9,411 nucleotides of DNA from Roseiflexaceae bacterium (GTDB taxonomy: Bacteria; Chloroflexota; Chloroflexia; Chloroflexales; Roseiflexaceae), in the NCBI GenBank assembly GCA_014381165.1, contig JACMIM010000123.1, positions 1 to 9,411 on the forward strand, given 5' to 3'. Under the pieces are notes generated by a model. The model was not told the origin of the DNA and made no database searches. It saw only the letters and a program-made list of their open reading frames with translations. This document shows positions 1 to 6,298 of the stretch, piece after piece. Made by a program: the position numbers and the translations under genes. The stretch's first letter is position 1; every line of letters starts with the position of its first letter.

Positions 1-141
1 GCCCGCGCAGGCGGGCTAGGTCGCGCTAGCCTGCGCGGCTGAAGCCGCTGGCTGGGTTTACGAAGCCCGCCTGCGCGGGCTGAATGATTGTTCTAGCCCG
101 CGCAGGCGGGCTAGGTCGCGCTAGCCCGCAGCTTCAGCCGC
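1..141. repeat. GC-rich direct/inverted repeat cluster
   Basis: A 31-base unit occurs exactly twice in direct orientation, at 1-31 and 96-126. Its first 16 bases (GCCCGCGCAGGCGGGC) also occur once inverted, at 65-80. After each direct copy comes a related arm: GCGGCTGAAGCCGC at 35-48 is a hairpin, and positions 131-141 are the reverse complement of 35-45. The cluster therefore folds in several alternative ways. There is no coding signal. It lies just upstream of the ROK regulator promoter. It could be a terminator or attenuator for an upstream gene or an interspersed repeat. The left edge is cut by the window, so the full unit and copy number are unknown. Confidence 0.75.
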
Positions 142-185
142 GCGGCGGCCCCGTGGTGGAGGCGCACATGCGTGTGCCGCGCCGC

Positions 186-214
186 TTGACTTCTGCCCCC
201 AATGCGAGTAGTAT
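186..214 (+). promoter_or_regulatory. Predicted sigma-70-type promoter of the ROK regulator
   Basis: TTGACT at 186-191 and TAGTAT at 209-214 are separated by 17 bases, which fits a housekeeping promoter. Transcription would begin near 221, about 37 bases before the GTG start at 258. The region around the expected start is AT-rich, unlike its surroundings. It holds an imperfect inverted pair AATTA (217-221) / TAATT (237-241) flanking CTTAAG (231-236). That would be a plausible operator for autoregulation by the ROK protein, but the operator is inference only. Confidence 0.45.
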
Positions 215-257
215 TGAATTAATCAGCTCACTTAAGTAATTATCAGAAGAGGCCATT

Positions 258-1466
258 GTGGGCCGCTTGCGTTCTGGCAGTAAACAATTGCTGCGTGGTA
301 TCAATCGCAATATCGTGCTGACCTGTGTGAAGCAACACAGGGCTATTTCGCGCGTGCGAATTGCCGAACTTACCAGCCTTGCTGCGCCGACTGTCGGGGA
401 AATTGTCGGGTTGTTGCTCGAGGAAGGCTTGGTGGTTGAAACAAGCGCGGTCGTTTCCGAGCGCCGTGGCCCCCGCCCCATGCTGCTTGCGTTCAATCCA
501 CACGGTGGCTATGCGATTGGTGCCATGCTTCGCCCTGATGGGGTCAGTTTGGTTCTCACGGATCTTGCAGGCACTATTCTGCACCACGCAAGCGCTGCAT
601 TCAACGGCGGCGCTGCGCCAGAGTCGGTCGTTCCACAGGTTGCAGTAGCGGCGCGCGCCCTCATTCAAGCCAAAGGTCTCGCGTTTGAGCAGGTGCGCGG
701 CCTCGGGGTTGGCGTCACCGGCGTTGTCGACAGTGTGCATGGCGTGGTGCGCGAGGCGTATCTGCTAGGCTGGCATGGCGTTCCAATCGGCGCGCTGCTG
801 CAACAGCAGCTTGGCATGCCGGTGTATGTGGATAACGACACGCGCACGCTGATGGTCGCCGAGCAGCATTTTGGCCTGGCCCAAGATCGCGCGCAGTGTC
901 TACTGCTGACGATTGGTCGCGGTATTGGTATGGCGGCCTTGGTAAACGGCGAACTTCTGCGCGGGCACCGTGATAGTGGAGCCGAATTTGGCCATATCAC
1001 AGTTGCGCCAGATGGGCCGCTGTGTCCCTGTGGCAAGCGCGGCTGTCTGGAGGCAGTCGCTTCTGATATTGGCATTCTGGAACGGGCCTTGGCCGCAGGC
1101 CTTGTCGGCCCAGACAGCACGATTGAACTGCTGGTAGAGCGGGCAGCCATGGAGCCTGCAGTTCGCCAGTTATTTAGCCACGCAGGCCATGCCCTTGGCG
1201 TAGCGATCGCGAATCTGATCACGCTGTTTGGCCCAGAGCTGGTGATTCTGACTGGCGAGGGCCTGCGCGCCAATGCGCTGCTGCTGGATCCCCTGCTGGC
1301 AGCGTTACCGGCGTGTACCTTTGGCACGCGCCTAGAACAAACCGAGATCGCCATCAAGCCGTGGAATCCATCCTGGGAGCCGTGGGCGCGTGGTGCCGCC
1401 TGTTTGGTGCTTGACCACATGTTGCGCTTGCCGCTGCACGAGCCGCCAACTGCCGCCGTAGCATAA
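258..1466 (+). CDS. ROK-family transcriptional regulator (repressor-like)
   Basis: This 402-residue protein has the NagC/Mlc/XylR-type ROK layout. An N-terminal winged helix-turn-helix (about residues 15-65, with helix RIAELTSLAAPTVGEIV) is followed by the sugar-kinase-like ROK fold (about 80-390). Visible ROK landmarks are VDND at 191-194, EFGH at 243-246 and the zinc motif CPCGKRGCLE at 256-265, which identifies the family securely. The N-terminal phosphate loop (DxGGT in ROK kinases) is degenerate around residues 86-105, so it probably senses a sugar rather than phosphorylating it. The start is GTG at 258, with an AGAAGAGG-like ribosome site about 5 bases upstream. It is followed after 29 bases by the dehydrogenase and probably forms one operon with it. 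It likely represses this sugar locus and releases DNA on ligand binding. The ligand cannot be told from sequence. Confidence 0.9.
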   Translation: MGRLRSGSKQLLRGINRNIVLTCVKQHRAISRVRIAELTSLAAPTVGEIVGLLLEEGLVVETSAVVSERRGPRPMLLAFNPHGGYAIGAMLRPDGVSLVLTDLAGTILHHASAAFNGGAAPESVVPQVAVAARALIQAKGLAFEQVRGLGVGVTGVVDSVHGVVREAYLLGWHGVPIGALLQQQLGMPVYVDNDTRTLMVAEQHFGLAQDRAQCLLLTIGRGIGMAALVNGELLRGHRDSGAEFGHITVAPDGPLCPCGKRGCLEAVASDIGILERALAAGLVGPDSTIELLVERAAMEPAVRQLFSHAGHALGVAIANLITLFGPELVILTGEGLRANALLLDPLLAALPACTFGTRLEQTEIAIKPWNPSWEPWARGAACLVLDHMLRLPLHEPPTAAVA

Positions 1467-1495
1467 ATGCCAAAAAGAACAGAAAGGAGCCATCA

Positions 1496-2527
1496 ATGGG
1501 GAAAGTGCTCGCATTCACAGGCCCGCGCGCGATCGCCTTTATGGACGAAGATGACCGCGCGCTTGCGCCACATGAGCTGCGCCTGCGTACATTGTTTTCT
1601 GGTGTTAGCGCGGGAACCGAGCTGACCGGCTACCGTGGGACGAACCCGTACCTCAACAAGCGTTGGGATGACGAACGGCGGCTGTTTGTCGCGGATGGCC
1701 GCACGACACCAAACTACCCGCTAGTCGGCTGGGGCTATGAAGAAGTTGGTGAGATCATCGAGTGCGGTGCCGAAGCGGGGCTTGAAGTTGGGCAGCGGGT
1801 GTGGGGCACCTGGGGCCATCGCACGCACCGTGTTGTTGCTGCCGAGTATGCCGCAGCGCGTATGTTGCCGCCGCATGTTGACCCCATGCTGGGGATTTTC
1901 TCGCAGATTGGCGCGATCGCGCTGAATGGGATTCTGGACGCACAGATCAACCTTGGCGAAACCGTCGCCGTGTTTGGCGCAGGCGTGGTCGGCCAGTTGG
2001 TGGGCCAGCTGGCGCGGCTTTCGGGGGCGCGCGTGATCGCCGTCGATCTGATGGACAGTCGGCTGGAACTCGCCCGCGAACTTGGCGCGCACGAAATCGT
2101 GAATGGGCGCGCTGGCGCTGCCGAAGCGATCAAGGCGCTTACCAACAACCGTGGTGCCGATATTTGCATCGAGGCCTCGGGCGCAGCTGCGGCGCTGAAC
2201 GAGGCGATTCGCGCCTGCGCCTATTCCGCGCGCACGGTGGCCATGGGCTTTTTTCAGGGCGAGGCGCGCTCGCTGTATTTGGGCGAAGAGTTCCATCACA
2301 ACCGTATCGACGTGGTTTGCTCGCAGATTTCTGGCGTCAGCCCGGCGCTGAAGCACCGCTGGGACGGGTTGCGCCTCGCACAGACGTTTATGGGCCTGCT
2401 TGCCGATGGTCGGCTCAACCTTGCGCCGCTCGTCAGCCACATCGTTCCATTTGATCAGGGTGCGGCGTTGTTCGAGTTGCTCGACACAACCCCGGAACAG
2501 GCCATGCAGGGGGTGATCCGGTTTTGA
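1496..2527 (+). CDS. Medium-chain dehydrogenase/reductase (zinc-type alcohol dehydrogenase superfamily)
   Basis: This 343-residue protein is a typical MDR length. An N-terminal GroES-like domain (about 1-125) precedes a Rossmann domain with GAGVVG at 161-166 and an acidic D184 after the second strand, suggesting NAD(H) preference. The usual catalytic-zinc cysteine motif (GxCGxD) is replaced by SGVSAGTE at 35-42, and the four-cysteine structural zinc lobe is absent. It therefore belongs to the zinc-poor branch that includes BchC-like and sugar-locus oxidoreductases. Such proteins often sit in carbohydrate ABC-transporter clusters in Chloroflexota, which fits the ROK gene before it and the permease remnant after it. 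A polyol or sugar (cyclitol-like) substrate is inferred, not shown. The start is ATG at 1496, with a strong GAAAGGAG site at 1482-1489. Confidence 0.85.
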   Translation: MGKVLAFTGPRAIAFMDEDDRALAPHELRLRTLFSGVSAGTELTGYRGTNPYLNKRWDDERRLFVADGRTTPNYPLVGWGYEEVGEIIECGAEAGLEVGQRVWGTWGHRTHRVVAAEYAAARMLPPHVDPMLGIFSQIGAIALNGILDAQINLGETVAVFGAGVVGQLVGQLARLSGARVIAVDLMDSRLELARELGAHEIVNGRAGAAEAIKALTNNRGADICIEASGAAAALNEAIRACAYSARTVAMGFFQGEARSLYLGEEFHHNRIDVVCSQISGVSPALKHRWDGLRLAQTFMGLLADGRLNLAPLVSHIVPFDQGAALFELLDTTPEQAMQGVIRF

Positions 2528-2815
2528 GTGATCACCAGAAACGGTCTGAAAAGGATTTACCAGCGCAGGGCGCGATATGCAGTCTTCACGTTTCTTGGCG
2601 TTTGGAACGATTTTCTCGGCCCGCTGATCTACCTGAACGACCAGGAAATGTACACGGTTGCGCTGGCGCTGGCCACGCTCAATCGGCGGATTGGCACCGA
2701 GTGGAACGTGCTGATGGCGGCGAATCTGGTTGCCATGCTGCCGCCCCTGCTCATCTACTTTCTGGCCCAACGCCAGCTGATTGGCGGCATTGCCTCGGTT
2801 GGGTTGAAAGGCTAG
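2528..2815 (+). pseudogene. C-terminal remnant of MalG-type carbohydrate ABC transporter permease
   Basis: The frame beginning right after the dehydrogenase stop translates to about 95 residues. From residue 19 on it matches the end of MalG/UgpE-type inner-membrane sugar permeases: AVFTFLGVWNDFLGPLIYL, then MYTVALALATL, a last membrane span LLIYFLAQRQL and the ending GGIASVGLKG. These families usually run to about 270-300 residues, so some 190 N-terminal residues, including most membrane spans and the EAA loop that contacts the ATPase, are missing. The first 17 residues are not permease-like in this frame and may be frameshifted remnant. There is no convincing ribosome site for GTG 2528. It cannot be a working permease and marks a deletion that joined the dehydrogenase to the 3' end of a transporter gene. 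Confidence 0.85.
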
Positions 2816-2847
2816 CCGCGAGACAGATCAGCTGCTGGCTGCCTGGT

Positions 2848-3564
2848 CTAGCCTTGCCGAAACGGCCGCGACAGCGCGTAGAGCAGCGAGCGAATCGCGG
2901 CGTTCTGCCAGATGTTGTGGGCCTGCCGCCACTGGAGCCGCCCGTCGACGCATTGCTTTTCGAAGTGTACCGGCTGGTTTGTCACACCATGGTGCGCCGC
3001 GAGGCTGGTCAGGACATGCTGCCAGATCGCTTCTTGAGCAGCGGCACCACCGAGCGCGAAGCCTAACTCATAGAGCGGGTCGTTGGCGCGGGCCATGCTT
3101 TGCACCTGCGCCACCGTGTAGCCGTCCTCGTCCCAGGCGCTAAACGTCACCCAGCCCGATTCAGGATGGCCCTGCGGTGTCATCAGCGTGAAGCTCAACT
3201 CGTCGGCGTACAGTACCAGCACGCCGGTTTGCATCGGCATACCCTGGAGCGAGGCATTGATCAGCACGACCTCGCCAGGAGCCACGCCGGCGACCGAGGG
3301 AAAGAAGCGATTCTGGGGTGGCTGGAGGTTCGGGAAGTTGGCCTTCCAGGCGGCGATTACTGCTTCTGGTGTGGCGGTGCAGTCCGTCAGGCGCACGCGG
3401 TAGGTCTTCTGCCAGAGCTGGCCGAAGCCCTGGAGCGGCCCGACGACCTGGCGACCGTCCACGTTCAGGTTCACGGCCTCGGGCGGCAGAATACCGACAT
3501 GCAAAGCATCGCTACGCGGTGCCCAATTGGCGGCGTCGCGCGGCGTGGGCGTGTTGTCGCTCAT
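2848..3564 (-). CDS. Conserved protein of unknown function (DUF1990-like, tentative)
   Basis: This 238-residue protein has no signal peptide or membrane span and is probably cytosolic. The start is ATG at 3564, preceded by AAAGGAGA (3571-3578). An upstream in-frame ATG at 3591 would bury this ribosome site, so it was rejected. Features include a tryptophan/aromatic-rich core: GPLQGFGQLWQKTYRVRL (42-59), WKANFPNL (73-80), VLVLYADELSFTLMTPQGH (116-133 region), WVTFSAWDEDGYT (138-150) and NIWQNAAIRSLLY (217-229). I recall similar proteins from Chloroflexota and actinobacteria, possibly related to DUF1990, but cannot confirm this. The fold might be a ligand-binding SRPBCC-like one (inference). 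It is convergent with the permease remnant, whose stop is 32 bases away. Its promoter closely resembles that of the cytochrome gene, which suggests a shared regulon. Confidence 0.75.
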   Translation of the reverse strand: MSDNTPTPRDAANWAPRSDALHVGILPPEAVNLNVDGRQVVGPLQGFGQLWQKTYRVRLTDCTATPEAVIAAWKANFPNLQPPQNRFFPSVAGVAPGEVVLINASLQGMPMQTGVLVLYADELSFTLMTPQGHPESGWVTFSAWDEDGYTVAQVQSMARANDPLYELGFALGGAAAQEAIWQHVLTSLAAHHGVTNQPVHFEKQCVDGRLQWRQAHNIWQNAAIRSLLYALSRPFRQG

Positions 3565-3598
3565 GGCTGCTCTCCTTTGTCTACGGCTCAATGCGGCC

Positions 3599-3645
3599 AG
3601 TGTAGCGGTTGGGGCGTGCGAGAAGCATTACGGTGGGCGTTACGG
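3599..3645 (-). promoter_or_regulatory. Promoter with tandem CCGTAAYGC activator-like sites (for 3564-2848)
   Basis: On the minus strand two direct repeats, CCGTAACGC (3645-3637) and CCGTAATGC (3633-3625), lie 12 bases apart. A TACACT -10 candidate follows at 3604-3599 in the context GCTACACTGG. The promoter-proximal repeat ends 20 bases before the -10 box, where a -35 element would sit. No good TTGACA is present, so an activator touching RNA polymerase is plausible. The start codon is 60 bases past the proximal repeat. The same arrangement precedes the cytochrome gene. Confidence 0.55.
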
Positions 3646-3661
3646 GATTATGCGTTGCGTT

Positions 3662-3683
3662 GCCACCAGGCCCGCCTGGCGGC
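3662..3683 (-). terminator. Possible hairpin after the membrane protein gene
   Basis: GCCACCAGGC (3662-3671) can pair with GCCTGGCGGC (3674-3683), giving a 10-base stem with one mismatch and a 2-base nominal loop. It lies 45 bases beyond the stop at 3728 and before the next promoter, the right place for a terminator. There is no T-run on either side, so intrinsic termination is doubtful. Confidence 0.25.
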
Positions 3684-3727
3684 TGCCGGTAGAATGCATA
3701 AGGCCTGGCGCAACGGCGCGGCGCAAC

Positions 3728-5197
3728 TTACCGCACGAGCCACAGCTGCGCACCCTCCGGCTCCAACGTCTCCTGCACGACATGGAGCATATTGGACGCC
3801 AGCGCGTCGAGATCGGCCTGCTGCTGAACACGCAGCGCGAATCGCTCGAGTACCTGCTGCGCATCGTACTTGCGCCGGAAGAAGCGCCGGTCGATCACAC
3901 GCTGCACGCCCCGGCGCAACGGCCCGAACAGCGCGGCGATGGCCAGTGTGCTTGCGACCACCGCCAGCGCACTTTCCTGCCCGGTCAGGCGCACGAACAG
4001 CGCCTGGAGCGCCACGACGCCAACCAAATACGCCGCGCCGAGCGTGAGCGTTAGCACCGAGTAGACCAGTGTACGCCGAATGACCAGCTCGATATCGAAC
4101 AGCCGGTAGCGCGTGATCGCGATGCCGAAGCAAAGTGGCGTGCCAATTCCAGTGACGATGTCAAGCAACAGGATGGGCACGCTCTGGTCTATCTGGTTCG
4201 CGGCCTGCGGGGCGAAAAGAATCAACGAATAGCCAATCACCACGGGCGCGATGTAGCAGGCCAGCCCAAGCAACAGCCAGCCAGTCTGGGCACGTACCAC
4301 GCGGTCGCGCACGCGCGCAAAGGTATGTGCCGTTACGGCGATCAGCGCGACTGCCAACAGGAGGAACTGGGCCAGCAGCACAATCAGAAATAACACCCAG
4401 CTCCCGAGCGCAGGAGTCAGCAGCACTACCAGCGCGGGCACGCCGTAGCACAACGCTGGTGTTGCACGTGGCCAGCGCGCGACCGGCCACACCCGGCGCG
4501 GGAAGCTCAACACCAGCAGCAGCAACGAGGGCCAGAACGTTAAAACCCAGAACGAGCTGACCAGATAGCTAGCGTAGTAGAATGGCCCTTGCGCGAAGCT
4601 GAAGGCCGAAGAAACCGGTGCCCCAGCCCAACCCAGCCTGGTGCCGGCGAAGTGTGCGCCGAAGCTCACCAGCAGCAGGCGAGCTGCGCCGCTGCGTGGG
4701 GCCAGGGCAAAAATGATTACAGCGCTGAGGTACAGGAGGTATTCGCTTAACCACTTCACTGCGCCGTCCGGCCCGAACCCCAGCGTATACCCGAACACAC
4801 GCGCAACGCCGCCCCAACCGAGTTGGCCGATTGGCACTGGTAGCACAATGGTTGTATCGCCGCGCTGCACCATGTACTCGATCGTCGCGCCGAAGTCCCA
4901 CGCTGGCGGGGGAGTTTGCCCGCCCCATGGTGCGGTTGGATCATTGGAAATTGGCACCGGCCCGAAGGCAAGTACCTTATCACCATGGTGCAGCGGCGTC
5001 GGCCAGGTGCCGTAGCAGGAGTCGACGATCTGCGGCATAGGCGCACCGTCGCTATAGTCCGACATCACGCAGCCATCGCTCGGCAAGCGCATAACAAGCG
5101 CCGAAACGACCGTGCAGAACACGGCGAAGCCCAGCACAAAGGCCAGCGTCAGCCAGCTCGCGCGGTCGAAGCGGCGCTGTTCGGCGTTCGTGATCAT
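3728..5197 (-). CDS. Multi-span membrane sensor-like protein lacking a kinase domain (copy 1)
   Basis: This 489-residue integral membrane protein has span 1 at 15-36 and an extracytoplasmic loop (about 37-145) that resembles a degenerate PDZ-like domain (LHHGDKVLAFGPVPI at 69-83). It then has about seven or eight more spans (near 148-166, 212-232, 250-290, 306-328, 340-362, 378-402 and 408-425). The C-terminal cytosolic tail has RYRLFDIELVIRRT (363-376), VRLTGQESALAVVAS (402-416) and a charged helix RRFFRRKYDAQQVLERF (437-453). In many Chloroflexota sensor proteins this region leads into GAF and histidine-kinase domains. Here it stops at LWLVR, with no H-box or ATPase domain. It may present an input signal to a separate partner. 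The start is ATG 5197 with a GGAGA site upstream; the frame stays open to 5467, but that extension overlaps the cytochrome gene. It lies 35 bases after the cytochrome stop, so the two are probably one operon. Confidence 0.8.
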   Translation of the reverse strand: MITNAEQRRFDRASWLTLAFVLGFAVFCTVVSALVMRLPSDGCVMSDYSDGAPMPQIVDSCYGTWPTPLHHGDKVLAFGPVPISNDPTAPWGGQTPPPAWDFGATIEYMVQRGDTTIVLPVPIGQLGWGGVARVFGYTLGFGPDGAVKWLSEYLLYLSAVIIFALAPRSGAARLLLVSFGAHFAGTRLGWAGAPVSSAFSFAQGPFYYASYLVSSFWVLTFWPSLLLLVLSFPRRVWPVARWPRATPALCYGVPALVVLLTPALGSWVLFLIVLLAQFLLLAVALIAVTAHTFARVRDRVVRAQTGWLLLGLACYIAPVVIGYSLILFAPQAANQIDQSVPILLLDIVTGIGTPLCFGIAITRYRLFDIELVIRRTLVYSVLTLTLGAAYLVGVVALQALFVRLTGQESALAVVASTLAIAALFGPLRRGVQRVIDRRFFRRKYDAQQVLERFALRVQQQADLDALASNMLHVVQETLEPEGAQLWLVR

Positions 5198-5232
5198 AGA
5201 CGGGTTTCTCCGATTGCAAATTGCAGGCTGCG

Positions 5233-6183
5233 CTAATTGAGCGTCTGAAGGTACAGCGCCATTGCCGCGAAGTCGTCGTCGCTGAACTTCTCCAAGTCGC
5301 GCCAGGGCATGTCTTCGTTCAGCGGTGTGCCATCCGGCTTGACGCCGGTGCGCAGTGTCGAAACGAATTCGGCCACCGTGTGTGTTTTGGCAAAGTCGAT
5401 CAGGTCTGGGCCGGGCGGCGGGCCATCGCCACCAGCTGCAAGGCCGCGGAAGTCGCTGCCGTGGCAATCCTGGCAGCCCAAATGAATCAGGTAGCCGCCG
5501 TACTCTGGCGTGCTGGCGCGCGGTGGAGCAGCGATCGGGCTAGTGATCGGTGCCTGGGCGGAGAAAATGCTGTCGGGGATGACAGCGGCGAGCAGGATCG
5601 CGCCGAGGACGTTGACCTGGCGCGGCGGGCTGCTCGGCTCGACGGCTGGCTGTGATCGCAAGTATGCCACCAGCGCCAGTACGTCGTCGTCGCTCATGCC
5701 GTGAAAGGCCGAGGCGGGCATGATCATCAGCGAACGACCGTCGCGGCCCACGCCCTCGCGAATGGCCCGAACGATCTCGCCATCGCTCCACGCCGCGAGC
5801 TGGGCGGGCGTCAAGTTTGCTGCCCACAGCGTACCAATCGGTGGGCCAGAATCCTCGCCGAGAAAGTCCTGGCCAGTGAGCGGCAGGTTGCCATTGCTGG
5901 AGTGGCAACCAGCGCAGGTGCGGGCAAATGTTTCGCCGCGTGTGATTGCTTCCGTGTTCATGGTAGCGGTGAGCTGCGGCACCGGATTGGGACGGACGGC
6001 ATTCAGCTTGTTGTAGCCAATAAACGCCAGCGCCGCCGCCCCGCCAAAAACCAGGGCGAGCAACGCGGACGGGATGCCGCCGACAAGTTTCAGCCACAAA
6101 CGCCGGGCGCGAACGGCCCGGTAGGCAAGCAGCGCAAAAATCACACAACCGACGACGAGCGCGCCCAGGCCAAGGTAATCCAT
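5233..6183 (-). CDS. Membrane-anchored dihaem cytochrome c
   Basis: This 316-residue protein has two N-terminal membrane spans (about 3-21 and 34-57), followed by two cytochrome-c domains facing the outside. Haem-binding motifs are CAGCH at 90-94 and CQDCH at 237-241. Candidate axial methionines lie in LMIMPASAF (about 152-160) for domain 1 and NEDMPW (about 289-294) for domain 2. Each domain ends with a typical C-terminal helix (DDDVLALVAYLRS and DDDFAAMALYLQTL). The two-domain pattern resembles electron carriers or the cytochrome subunits of alcohol/aldehyde dehydrogenases, but no catalytic partner is in the window. ATG 6183 is chosen over GTG 6186 because GGAAAGGAG leaves 7 bases to the ATG. 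It is co-transcribed with the membrane protein at 5197-3728, and its promoter carries the tandem repeat sites. An electron-transfer or redox-sensing role is inferred. Confidence 0.9.
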   Translation of the reverse strand: MDYLGLGALVVGCVIFALLAYRAVRARRLWLKLVGGIPSALLALVFGGAAALAFIGYNKLNAVRPNPVPQLTATMNTEAITRGETFARTCAGCHSSNGNLPLTGQDFLGEDSGPPIGTLWAANLTPAQLAAWSDGEIVRAIREGVGRDGRSLMIMPASAFHGMSDDDVLALVAYLRSQPAVEPSSPPRQVNVLGAILLAAVIPDSIFSAQAPITSPIAAPPRASTPEYGGYLIHLGCQDCHGSDFRGLAAGGDGPPPGPDLIDFAKTHTVAEFVSTLRTGVKPDGTPLNEDMPWRDLEKFSDDDFAAMALYLQTLN

Positions 6184-6216
6184 CACAAAGCTCCTTTCCG
6201 TGCTATGTATGGCACC

Positions 6217-6263
6217 AGTGTAGTTGGCCGGGCACGCTTAAAACGTTACGGCAAGCGTTACGG
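6217..6263 (-). promoter_or_regulatory. Promoter with tandem CCGTAACG activator-like sites (for cytochrome c)
   Basis: On the minus strand the repeats CCGTAACGC (6263-6255) and CCGTAACG(T) (6251-6243) lie 12 bases apart. They precede TACACT at 6222-6217 in the context ACTACACTGG. The gap from the CCGTAA core of the proximal repeat to TACACT is 23 bases, identical to the promoter at 3599-3645. The distance to the start codon is also the same within one base (59 versus 60). There is no clear -35 box. Confidence 0.6.
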
Positions 6264-6298
6264 TGATCGGCTGTTCTGCGTTCTGCGCTTTGGTATGA

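Noticed and set aside
1..141. CRISPR array
   Set aside because: Only two full repeats, with an inverted copy in the interval and no further regularly spaced units; no cas genes are present.
665..1420. Long antisense open frame opposite the ROK gene
   Set aside because: Composition is Arg/Ser/Pro-rich without domains, and the + strand frame has clear ROK motifs; it is a GC-rich shadow.
1721..2770. 349-codon antisense open frame opposite the dehydrogenase
   Set aside because: No recognisable fold or ribosome site; it runs across the end of one gene and into the permease remnant on the other strand, as a shadow frame would.
2816..2847. Bidirectional terminator between the convergent ends at 2815 and 2848
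   Set aside because: No stem longer than about 6 bases and no T-run could be found in this 32-base gap.
3100..4047. 315-codon + strand open frame across 3100-4047
   Set aside because: It spans two clear minus-strand genes and their promoter, and its translation is Arg/His/Ala-rich with no motif.
5198..5467. N-terminal extension of the membrane protein at 3728-5197
   Set aside because: It would lie inside the cytochrome gene and put low-complexity sequence before the first membrane span; ATG 5197 with GGAGA upstream fits far better.
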